Assembly (NCBI GenBank): GCA_900696595.1 | Contig: CAADGT010000031.1 | Span: 1 to 43,113, forward strand | DNA: 43,113 bases | Reading direction: 5' to 3' | Source of the DNA: an uncultured Chloroflexota bacterium | Lineage (GTDB): Bacteria; Chloroflexota; Anaerolineae; Anaerolineales; Villigracilaceae | Shown: piece by piece, positions 1 through 6,808 of the stretch | Numbering within the stretch: position 1 is the first letter of the stretch | How the letters are laid out: every line of letters starts with the position of its first letter | Made by a program: the position numbers and the translations under genes | The notes under the pieces: generated by a model | The model's database searches: none | The model's input: the letters and a program-made list of their open reading frames with translations, nothing else | What the model was told of the DNA's origin: nothing

Positions 1-127
1 CGCAAACTGAAGTTTGCGGTACGACAAACTTAAGTTTGTCCCTGCGCAAAGCGCAAACTGAAGTTTGCGGTACGACAAACTTAAGTTTGTCCCTGCGCAA
101 AGCGCAAACTGAAGTTTGCGGTACGAC
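1..127. repeat. 51-bp tandem palindromic repeat, about 2.5 copies
   Basis: Units start at 1, 52 and 103, the last partial to 127. The two full units are identical. Each holds two palindromes: GCAAACTGAAGTTTGC, and GACAAACTTAAGTTTGTC (perfect, 18 bp). The array can be translated in frame with the following gene because 51 is a multiple of 3, but the peptide is repetitive and precedes a clear RBS and signal peptide, so it is not taken as coding. A single related copy lies before lspA at 13961. The array may continue left of the window. Confidence 0.9.
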
Positions 128-134
128 CGCGTTA

Positions 135-143
135 TGGTATAGT
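135..143 (+). promoter_or_regulatory. Putative extended -10 promoter at the edge of the repeat
   Basis: TGG followed by TATAGT (138-143) forms an extended -10 element. A start near 150 would leave a short leader that includes the GGAGG before the ATG at 168. No good -35 is seen, as usual for extended -10 promoters. The same TATGG-(T/C)ATA arrangement follows the repeat copy before lspA. Confidence 0.45.
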
Positions 144-167
144 CACAAAAACGAACGGAGGAAACGG

Positions 168-1529
168 ATGCGCCGAACACTCATCCCCCTATTGATTTTG
201 ACTCTCACACTCCTGACCCCGATTCCAACCCATGCCGCGCCTCAAGCGGACGTGACGGAGGATTCTGCAACCCTGGACTTTCCCAACACTGCGACCTTTT
301 CCGCCGCGATTCAATCCGCTTCAGAAATCGTCTCCGTTACGCTTGAGTACGGAACCGAACAACTGACCTGCGGCGAAGTCGTCGCCAAAGCCTTCCCCGA
401 CTTCCAGCCCGGAAAAACTGTCGAAGTCTCATGGACGTGGGACATGCGCCAGAGCGGGTCGCTCCCGCCGGGAACGACCATTTGGTGGCGCTGGCGTTAT
501 GCGGACTCGTCCGGCGCAGAATCCGTCAGCGAGATGAAAACTATCGCCTGGCTGGATGATGAACATGACTGGCAGACCGTCTCGGAAGACAACATCCGCA
601 TTCATTATTATGGCAACGATTCAGCCTTCGGGCAGACCATGCTCAAGTCCGGGCTGGAAGGGTTGCGCATCAACAAGGAACAGGCTGGCATGACGGCGGA
701 CGCGCCGGTGAATATTTACGTCTACCCGACGTATGACGATATGCGCGACGCTGTCCTCTACGAACCGCAATGGACCGGCGGGCAAGCCTACTCCGATTTT
801 GGAATCATCATCATGGGCGTTTCCGGCGACGCAGCCTTCGACAAAGCCACCGTCATCCACGAGACCACGCACGTTCTCGTCGGGCGCAACGCCTTCACCT
901 GCATCGGCTCGATCCCCACATGGCTGAACGAAGGGCTGGCAGTGTACAGCGAAGGCGAAATGGACGCGAGCATGAAAAGCCAGTTCGACCGCGCCGTCCG
1001 CGACAATTCGCTGTTGCCGATCCGTTCTCTCGCGGGAAATTTCTCCGAAATACCGGATAAAGCCCTGCTCTCCTACGCCCAGGCCTACAGCGTGGTCAAT
1101 TTTCTGATCGAAACCTACGGGCAAGCCAAAATGAGCGAACTGCTTGCCGCCCTGAGCGACGCCGAACCGATAGACGCCGCCCTGCAAAAAACCTATAGCT
1201 TCGACACGGACGGGCTGGATTCCGCCTGGCGCGAATCGCTGGGCGTTCCACCTCTGACTGTGGCGCAGGCGACTGCCCAACCCACCCCAACCTACGTACC
1301 GACCTACATCCCCATCGCGGGCATTCCGCAGGCAGAGACGCCCACGCCGGGCGCCATTCCCACTTCGTCGTACGATCCGGATTCCGCGCCGCCCGCCTCC
1401 GGCGGCTCGCGGTCTTGGATGGCGATTGCGCTGATTTGTGTTTGTCTGGCCTGTTTACTTGTCATCGGCGTGATTGCGATTATCTTCATAATTCGTATGA
1501 GCGCTCCCAAAGGAGGAAAAAATGGATAA
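168..1529 (+). CDS. Secreted, C-terminally anchored peptidase MA-like metalloprotease
   Basis: A 453-residue protein with a signal peptide (residues 1-23, ending THAA) and a zincin motif HETTH at 231-235, followed about 20 residues later by WLNEGLAVYSEGE, whose Glu fits the third zinc ligand of gluzincins of the peptidase MA family. A Thr/Pro-rich linker with repeated PTPTY-like text precedes one C-terminal membrane helix (about 417-443) and a short basic tail, so the protease domain should be outside the cell, tethered by its C terminus. The start at 168 is chosen because GGAGG lies about 7 nt upstream and the signal peptide begins there; longer forms would read through the 51-bp repeats. 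Its end overlaps the next start by 8 bp, so the two genes are probably co-translated. The natural substrate is unknown. Confidence 0.85.
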   Translation: MRRTLIPLLILTLTLLTPIPTHAAPQADVTEDSATLDFPNTATFSAAIQSASEIVSVTLEYGTEQLTCGEVVAKAFPDFQPGKTVEVSWTWDMRQSGSLPPGTTIWWRWRYADSSGAESVSEMKTIAWLDDEHDWQTVSEDNIRIHYYGNDSAFGQTMLKSGLEGLRINKEQAGMTADAPVNIYVYPTYDDMRDAVLYEPQWTGGQAYSDFGIIIMGVSGDAAFDKATVIHETTHVLVGRNAFTCIGSIPTWLNEGLAVYSEGEMDASMKSQFDRAVRDNSLLPIRSLAGNFSEIPDKALLSYAQAYSVVNFLIETYGQAKMSELLAALSDAEPIDAALQKTYSFDTDGLDSAWRESLGVPPLTVAQATAQPTPTYVPTYIPIAGIPQAETPTPGAIPTSSYDPDSAPPASGGSRSWMAIALICVCLACLLVIGVIAIIFIIRMSAPKGGKNG

Positions 1530-3162
1530 AACCAACAAGGCGGCGGAGTTTCCCCAGACTGCAAAACGCAAACGCGCGACGATCGGCGGGCTTGTCATCA
1601 TCCTGCTCGCCTCCCTCCTCCTGATAGCCAGCGCGCCGACCACGCTCGATATTCAGATCGGCGTCCCATTGGATCAAGCCATCGTCTATAACGGCGGCGA
1701 ATCCGCCAACCCGCGCGATTACGACCCCGCCACCACCTACAGCGCGGGAGATAAACTCGTCTTCAGCGGGCTGGTCATGCTCGACACGAATCTCAACATC
1801 CGCCCCGACCTTGCCGAGACCTGGGAAGTCAGCGGCGAAGGGACGGTTTACACCTTCCACATCCACCCGGACGCCAAATTCCACGACGGGCGCGAAGTCA
1901 CCGCCGAGGATGTGGTCTTTTCCTGGGAACGCGCCGCCAGCCCCGAACTCGCCTCTGATACGGTCCTGACCTACATGGGCGACATCGTCGGCGTCCGCGA
2001 AAAATATTCCGGCGAAGCGCAAAGCATCAGCGGGTTAAAGGTCATTGACGAGAAGACGCTCCAGGTCACGATTGACGCGCCCAAGCCCTACTTCCTGATG
2101 AAACTGACCTTCCCCACATCCTACATCGTGGACAAAGATAACGTATCGTCGGGCGAGAATTGGGTCTATCAGCCCAACGGCACGGGTCCGTACAAACTGC
2201 GCGAGTGGAAGTCCAACGAATTTATTGTGTACGAAGCCAACCGCGACTTTTACCTCGGCGCGCCGTCCATTCCGTATGTCGTCTATAAACTTTATGCGGG
2301 CGACGACGTGCGCCTCTTTGAAACCGGCGACGTGGACGTGGCCAGCGTGGGCTTGTACGATGTGGAGCGCATGTCCGACCCGACCGAACCGCTCAATCGC
2401 AGCCTCGTCAGCGGCGTGGACCTTTGCACCAATTACGTCACCTTCGACACGACCCAGCCGCCCTTCGACGATGTCAACGTCCGCAAAGCCTTCAGCATGG
2501 CCTTCGACCGTCAGCGTTATGTGGATGTGCTGTATCGCGGCGTGGCTTTGCCTGCCGTCGGTTTATATCCGCCCGGTTTGCCCGGCTTCGATTACGAGTT
2601 GGAAGGACTGCCCTTCGACCCCGAACAGGCGCGCGAATTGCTCGCGCAATCCAAATACGGCGGAGCGGAGGGCTTGCCCGAGATCGTGTACACGAATTCG
2701 GGCGTCGGCAGTTATGTCGGCGGCAATGTCGCCGCGCTGGCGGAGATGTGGGAGGAATATCTCGGCGTGACGATCAAGGTCGAAAACCTCGACTTCAATT
2801 TCTATTACCAGCAGATATTTTCCGGCAATCACGGCCAGATCTTCGACAGCGGCTGGTGCGCCGATTACCCCGACCCCGAAAATTTTGCGGATGTGTTATT
2901 CCACAGCGGCGTGCCGCAGAATCACGGCAATTACTCCAACCCCGAACTCGACGCCCTGCTCGAGTCCGCGCGCGTCGAACCGGATGTTGCAAAGCGCATC
3001 GCCATGTACCAGCAGGCCGAGCGCATCATCGTGGACGACGCCCCAGCCATCTTCCTGACCCACTCGCTTTCATATCAACTGGTACAGCCGTATGTGAAGG
3101 GATTCGTCTACACCCCGATCTCGATCTCGCTGGAGAGATATATGTGGCTGGAAGGGAAGTAG
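1522..3162 (+). CDS. ABC transporter substrate-binding protein, family 5 (oligopeptide/dipeptide type)
   Basis: A 546-residue protein with an N-terminal membrane helix (about 21-37) and no lipobox cysteine, so it is probably anchored by an uncleaved signal. The remainder has the family 5 pattern: LAETWEVSGEGTVYTFHI, then FHDGREVTAEDVVFSW, GTGPYKLREW, and late VRKAFSMAFDRQRYVD. These are hallmarks of DppA/OppA-like extracellular binding proteins that deliver peptides or similar solutes to an ABC importer. AAAGGAGG lies just before the ATG inside the end of the protease gene. No permease or ATPase follows; the next genes are on the other strand, so this is an orphan binding protein. Coupling to the upstream protease suggests peptide capture after proteolysis, which is inference. 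Confidence 0.88.
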   Translation: MDKTNKAAEFPQTAKRKRATIGGLVIILLASLLLIASAPTTLDIQIGVPLDQAIVYNGGESANPRDYDPATTYSAGDKLVFSGLVMLDTNLNIRPDLAETWEVSGEGTVYTFHIHPDAKFHDGREVTAEDVVFSWERAASPELASDTVLTYMGDIVGVREKYSGEAQSISGLKVIDEKTLQVTIDAPKPYFLMKLTFPTSYIVDKDNVSSGENWVYQPNGTGPYKLREWKSNEFIVYEANRDFYLGAPSIPYVVYKLYAGDDVRLFETGDVDVASVGLYDVERMSDPTEPLNRSLVSGVDLCTNYVTFDTTQPPFDDVNVRKAFSMAFDRQRYVDVLYRGVALPAVGLYPPGLPGFDYELEGLPFDPEQARELLAQSKYGGAEGLPEIVYTNSGVGSYVGGNVAALAEMWEEYLGVTIKVENLDFNFYYQQIFSGNHGQIFDSGWCADYPDPENFADVLFHSGVPQNHGNYSNPELDALLESARVEPDVAKRIAMYQQAERIIVDDAPAIFLTHSLSYQLVQPYVKGFVYTPISISLERYMWLEGK

Positions 3163-3207
3163 AGACCCCCCTCCCCGTGACATTAGAAAACGACTGCCAA
3201 TCCCCAA

Positions 3208-3606
3208 TTACTCCACAAGTTTAATTGTTCTATCCTCGGAACTGTAATAACTGACTTCTTTCTCCGCAACACGAATCACTTTGCCCATCCGTTTCTGCTT
3301 TGTGTCAAATAACGGATCATCAAACAACATTCTCAGCCGTTGAGGAATCTCCCCTGCGCGTGAGTCGGGCAGGGCGACGCAAACCGCGCAGAATTGCCTG
3401 GTGATCGCGATCTTGCGCCAAAAATCGCTTTCGTTGATCGTTACAAAAACAGGCTGGTTTTCCTGTTGGAGCAATCGCGGAATGGCATCGTCTTTGATCA
3501 CCGTATTGGGGCGCAAGTCCGTAATGAAACAAATCGCTCCCTGATACCAGCGAGCGATTTGTTTCTCAAGGTCGCGACCTTGCAACTGTTCGTCAAGAAC
3601 GATCAT
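3208..3606 (-). CDS. PIN-like toxin, DUF5615 (Mut7-C/VapC45-like) family
   Basis: A 132-residue protein opening with MIVLDEQL and carrying FITDL (about 28-32) and VFVTINESDFWRK (about 53-65). This spacing of acidic residues resembles DUF5615 PIN-like ribonucleases, the toxin halves of DUF433 toxin-antitoxin pairs. The start codon overlaps the upstream DUF433 stop by one base (TAATG), indicating translational coupling. The likely role is an RNase held inactive by its partner; the RNA target cannot be told from the sequence. The C-terminal third (KVIRVAEKEVSYYSSEDRTIKLVE) looks like a strand-rich extension. The family call rests on motif pattern and partner only. Confidence 0.72.
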   Translation of the reverse strand: MIVLDEQLQGRDLEKQIARWYQGAICFITDLRPNTVIKDDAIPRLLQQENQPVFVTINESDFWRKIAITRQFCAVCVALPDSRAGEIPQRLRMLFDDPLFDTKQKRMGKVIRVAEKEVSYYSSEDRTIKLVE

Positions 3607-3887
3607 TATGCCGCCTCTAATTGAGGCAGTGATTTGACGAACTGAGATGAGATTAATTGTATGGCTTCGATGATTGCCTCGCGAGACACCTTATTGAGAT
3701 ATCCTGAAAGGATTTCATCCATGGTTTCACCCGCCGCCAATCGGTCGAGAGTTCCAGTGATTTCAATTCGCGTGTATTTGAACGTGGGGCGCCCGCCGCA
3801 TACTCCGGGCGCGCGGACGACAAACTTCCCAAGCGGATAGTACTGGTAAGCCTCGTTTCCGACAGTTTCGGTAATTAACTTTGCCAT
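3606..3887 (-). CDS. DUF433 (VapB45-like) antitoxin
   Basis: A 93-residue protein with the DUF433 core: CGGRPTFKYTRIEITGTLDRL (about 31-51) followed by AAGETMDEILSGYLNKVSREAIIEAIQLI, a helix-turn-helix-like region. DUF433 proteins act as antitoxins to DUF5615 or PIN partners and usually repress their own operon. It is first in a two-gene minus-strand operon, with a one-base overlap to the toxin gene. The upstream region to 4046 holds no recognisable strong promoter; the RBS is weak (GAAAGAGAG). Confidence 0.78.
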   Translation of the reverse strand: MAKLITETVGNEAYQYYPLGKFVVRAPGVCGGRPTFKYTRIEITGTLDRLAAGETMDEILSGYLNKVSREAIIEAIQLISSQFVKSLPQLEAA

Positions 3888-4046
3888 TTTGTCTCTCTTT
3901 CACTTGCCTGGATTATAAAAACCTCTTACGAATCGCGCAAGCGGCTGTGCGCTAAGTTCCACAGAAGGATATATTTTGGCGCGTTCAATTTATATCCAAA
4001 AATTCCGCTGTCGAATTTGGGGGAGGTGTCCGAAGGACGAAGGAGA

Positions 4047-4952
4047 TTAACGCGCCTGAACGAAAAATTCCACCGCTTCGATCTCCCCGCCGACGCTGGA
4101 TACGCTAAAGTCGAAGCGTAGACTCCCCCCGGGCTGAAGCGCTCCGCCCTCCCAGCGCCGGACTCCGACGACAGCGCCAATCGAATCGTATGCAATCGCC
4201 GCGACCCAAACTTTGGTCGCGGCTGTTGATTCGAGGGGCAGATAAACCTGCCCGCTGACGATGGCGTATTTTCCGCTCCAATCTATTTGCGCGGATGTGT
4301 TATCGAGCCGGGCGGGCAGGTAACCGCTGGCGTTTCCCTGCATGGCGCTCACGAGTTGAATTTGCGGACTCACAGCCGGGGGCGTGTCTGGAAAAAACGC
4401 AAAGACCGGCAGGGCTTCGTTCGGTTGGATGATGTCGAGAGGAGGAAATGCGGTCTGGCTGGCGATGGCGTTGTTGTTTTCATCCAGCAGGGTGATTTGC
4501 GCCGAGACGTTCTCGACCGGGCCCGGCGTGTTGTTTTGGATGAGCGCGAAGCACCAGTTGCCGGAATCCGCTGTGGGGTGGCAGGCGGCTTGGGTGACGG
4601 GAACAGGCATCGGCGTAAGAAATGAGGCGGCGGCTTGAGGGGAGGAAGGGTCCGGGATGAAGAGAGTCGCCCCGATGGGAATCGCATTCGGATTTATATC
4701 CGGGTTTGCCGCGATTAAATCCTCCTGCGGGATTTTTAATTTCTCGGCGATCTCGCTCAACGTGTCGCCCTCTTCGACGATATAGACCTGCAGGGTGTTG
4801 GTGGGGACGGGCGTGTTCGGCGGCAGGACGTTCGGCGTGGCGGTGTGCGCGGGCGCGGGCGAAGCGCCCGGCGGGACCGCGGCGGGAACGGGCGGCGTAT
4901 TTGGCGCGGAACAGGCTGAAAGGAAAATTCCGAGAATCAGGATTTTTCGCAT
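4047..4952 (-). CDS. LysM-domain lipoprotein
   Basis: A 301-residue protein with a lipoprotein signal (MRKILILGIFLSAC, Cys14 in the lipobox), a Pro/Ala/Thr-rich linker, and one LysM domain at about 56-100 (YIVEEGDTLSEIAEKLKIP...NPNAIPIGATLFIP), a peptidoglycan-binding fold. The remaining ~200 residues are a beta-rich domain with no recognised family, containing WCFALIQNNTP and VWVAAIAYDSIGAVVGVRRWEGG, similar in style to FxLYD-like extracellular domains. The likely location is cell-surface, lipid-anchored and bound to the wall. A TATAAT (4959-4964, minus) lies 6 nt before the ATG and there is no Shine-Dalgarno, so a leaderless message is possible. It is divergent from the aldo/keto reductase. 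Confidence 0.82.
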   Translation of the reverse strand: MRKILILGIFLSACSAPNTPPVPAAVPPGASPAPAHTATPNVLPPNTPVPTNTLQVYIVEEGDTLSEIAEKLKIPQEDLIAANPDINPNAIPIGATLFIPDPSSPQAAASFLTPMPVPVTQAACHPTADSGNWCFALIQNNTPGPVENVSAQITLLDENNNAIASQTAFPPLDIIQPNEALPVFAFFPDTPPAVSPQIQLVSAMQGNASGYLPARLDNTSAQIDWSGKYAIVSGQVYLPLESTAATKVWVAAIAYDSIGAVVGVRRWEGGALQPGGSLRFDFSVSSVGGEIEAVEFFVQAR

Positions 4953-4958
4953 GAGATG

Positions 4959-4966
4959 ATTATAAT
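4959..4966. promoter_or_regulatory. Shared divergent -10 (ATTATAAT)
   Basis: The palindromic octamer gives TATAAT on the plus strand (4961-4966, toward the reductase) and on the minus strand (4964-4959, toward the LysM lipoprotein). The minus-strand box sits 6 nt from the lipoprotein ATG. No convincing -35 is visible for either direction. Confidence 0.4.
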
Positions 4967-5009
4967 GGAGCGAAATTTCAGGCTTTGAAAGTCAAATCGC
5001 GGAGGCATG

Positions 5010-5996
5010 ATGAAGTATCGTTATCTTGGCAAAACCGGCATTCAAGTCAGCGAGTTGTCCATTGGCTCGTGGGTGACGTTCAAGAACCAGGTGGATGTGG
5101 ACGCGGCGGTTGAGATCATGGCGGCGGCGTACGATCTGGGCGCGAACTTCTTCGATAATGCCGAGGTGTACGCGGGCGGCAAGTCGGAGGAGGTGATGGG
5201 CGCGGCGTTGAAGAAACTCGGCTGGCGGCGCGGCAGTTATCTCGTCTCCACAAAATTTTATTGGGGACTGCACGAAGGCGTGAATGAAAAGAATTCGCTC
5301 AATCGTAAACGGTTGATCGAAGGCATCAACGGCTCTTTGGAACGCCTGCAACTCGATTATGTGGATTTGATCTACTGTCACCGCCCCGATCAAACGACGC
5401 CCATCGAAGAGACGGTCTGGGCCATGCACAACATCATCGAATGGGGCAAGGCGCTGTATTGGGGAACTTCGGAATGGGCGGCTGCGGAGATTATCGAGGC
5501 GATTCAGATCGCGGAGCGGCATCACCTGCACAAGCCGGTCGTTGAACAGCCGGAATATAACCTGTTCAACCGCAAACGGCTGGAGGGCGATTACGTCCGC
5601 TTTTATACCGATTACGGATATGGAACGACAACGTGGAGTCCGCTGGCTTCGGGCTTGCTTTCAGGCAAGTATAAGGACGGCATTCCGGCCGACAGCCGCG
5701 GCGCGCTGAAGGGCTATGAGTGGTTGCAGGAGCGCCTGAAGGACCAGGAACGCTTGAAGAAAGTTGCCGCGCTGGAACTGGTGGCGAAGGAATTGAATTG
5801 CACGGCGGCGCAGTTATCCATTGCATGGTGTTTGACGAATCCCTTCGTCAGCACGGTCATCACCGGCGCAAGCCGCGTGGAGCAGGTGGGCGAGAACATG
5901 AAATCCGCCGAGATTGCGCCCAGACTTACGCCCGACATTTTGGATAAAATTGACTCGATCTTCGGCGTGGCGAAGAAGAACGAGGACGATGACTGA
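5010..5996 (+). CDS. Aldo/keto reductase, potassium-channel beta-subunit-like
   Basis: A 328-residue NADPH-dependent reductase of the AKR superfamily. From the chosen start, [21 protein letters not shown] opens the barrel, and the catalytic tetrad is Asp49, Tyr54, Lys82 and His124 ([21 protein letters not shown]). The C-terminal cofactor region contains [15 protein letters not shown], close to Kv-beta/YghZ-type AKRs. Two ATGs are adjacent (5007 and 5010); GGAGG at 5001-5005 is only 1 nt from the first and 4 nt from the second, so 5010 is preferred. The stop codon TGA (5994-5996) is the first three bases of an inserted inverted-repeat element. The physiological substrate is unknown. Confidence 0.85.
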   Translation: MKYRYLGKTGIQVSELSIGSWVTFKNQVDVDAAVEIMAAAYDLGANFFDNAEVYAGGKSEEVMGAALKKLGWRRGSYLVSTKFYWGLHEGVNEKNSLNRKRLIEGINGSLERLQLDYVDLIYCHRPDQTTPIEETVWAMHNIIEWGKALYWGTSEWAAAEIIEAIQIAERHHLHKPVVEQPEYNLFNRKRLEGDYVRFYTDYGYGTTTWSPLASGLLSGKYKDGIPADSRGALKGYEWLQERLKDQERLKKVAALELVAKELNCTAAQLSIAWCLTNPFVSTVITGASRVEQVGENMKSAEIAPRLTPDILDKIDSIFGVAKKNEDDD

Positions 5997-6143
5997 TTAC
6001 CTTACACTCTTAAAATCAGGACGCGGACGAGCGCGAAAAACGCGGATTCAAGGCATCTTTTCGGATGTTTTGTCAAAAAAATCTGCGTTCATCCGCGTTT
6101 TCTGCGTCCTAAAAACAAAGTGTAAGGTAATCAAGGACGATGA
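5983..6143. mobile_element. MITE-like palindromic insertion with 10-bp target duplication
   Basis: The element, about 5994-6133, has perfect 15-bp terminal inverted repeats: TGATTACCTTACACT at 5994-6008 and AGTGTAAGGTAATCA at 6119-6133. It is flanked by the 10-bp direct repeat AGGACGATGA (5983-5992 and 6134-6143). The interior is also imperfectly palindromic (AGGACGC...AACGCGGAT against ATCCGCG...GCGTCCT), so the whole unit folds as a long hairpin. It encodes nothing and would need a transposase in trans. The rest of the gap to 6255 holds only the leader of the next gene. Confidence 0.75.
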
Positions 6144-6255
6144 TTAGTTATCCGGCGCCGAGACGGCGGCTTTGAAGCGCGACTTCGCGCGGTAATGTTA
6201 GTTGTGAACGCTTGACATTTTTTTCAAGCGGTAATTTAACCAAAGGAGAATATAC

Positions 6256-6624
6256 ATGGAATCAATCAGCAATCCACTGCCGGGACCCGAAGGCGAAGGC
6301 CCCGCCCCCGCCGCCTCCAAGTTGGGACTTATTGGGACGATCCTTGGCGCGCTTGGCGGAATTTTCTACTGCCTGCCGCTTGCCGTCGCCTTCTTTCTTG
6401 GCGCTTCCGGAAACGCGCCCGCCGCCGATTCCCCGATGTTAATCGGGATCGGGCTTGTCTCCAACTGCGGCGCGGGCGTGGGCGTGGTCGGAGGAATTTT
6501 GGGAATCGTCAGCCTTGTTCGCGGCGAGAATAAGACCTACGGTATCATCGCCATTGTGATCGGCGCGCTTTTGCTATGCACATGCGCGGGGTTGTCGCTG
6601 ACCGGCGCAATGATCGGCGGTTGA
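6256..6624 (+). CDS. Small membrane protein, DUF4190-like
   Basis: A 122-residue protein with a Pro/Ala-rich cytoplasmic head (about 1-22) and three hydrophobic segments (about 23-50, 60-87 and 93-118). The second and third are joined by SLVRGENKTYGIIAIVIGALLL, the pattern seen in small DUF4190-type bacterial membrane proteins. The function is unknown. AAAGGAG (6241-6247) precedes the ATG by 8 nt. A hairpin, CGCTTGA/TCAAGCG, lies at 6209-6230. It is followed directly by a strong terminator, so it is a monocistronic unit. Confidence 0.7.
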   Translation: MESISNPLPGPEGEGPAPAASKLGLIGTILGALGGIFYCLPLAVAFFLGASGNAPAADSPMLIGIGLVSNCGAGVGVVGGILGIVSLVRGENKTYGIIAIVIGALLLCTCAGLSLTGAMIGG

Positions 6625-6627
6625 GGC

Positions 6628-6672
6628 GAGTATAAAAAGTCCCGGGCAAGCCACCCGGGACTTTTTATACTC
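6628..6672. terminator. Strong bidirectional intrinsic terminator
   Basis: A perfect 19-bp inverted repeat (6628-6646 with 6654-6672) with a 7-nt loop, CAAGCCA. The stem core is AGTCCCGGG/CCCGGGACT and it is flanked by A and T runs, so it works in both directions. It separates the plus-strand membrane protein from the convergent thyX gene. Confidence 0.92.
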
Positions 6673-6808
6673 GTGACAGACAAGGGTCGTCTCTGATAAG
6701 CGCAATCGGTTGCCCCAGATATTGGAGACGGGGCAAACCATGTCAGCGTCGAAGCAGGCGATAGGCGGGAGATGTCAAAAAACGACAATCATCCACAGCG
6801 GGATTCTT

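Noticed and set aside
1..127. CRISPR array
   Set aside because: Units are directly abutting 51-bp copies with no variable spacers and no cas genes nearby.
36..167. N-terminal extension of the metalloprotease
   Set aside because: It translates the tandem repeat, precedes the Shine-Dalgarno, and would bury the signal peptide.
2424..3224. Long overlapping ORF inside the binding-protein gene
   Set aside because: Arginine-rich out-of-frame shadow without domain content; the true frame has a full family 5 protein.
6212..6240. TTGACA-17-TTTAAC promoter for the small membrane protein
   Set aside because: The implied start (about 6247) would fall at the end of the Shine-Dalgarno at 6241-6247 and cut it off; TTGACA is also part of a hairpin stem.
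6673..6808. Small RNA or gene between the terminator and thyX
   Set aside because: A TTGCCCC/GGGGCAA hairpin is present near 6710-6737, but no promoter, conserved motif or ORF with support could be seen.
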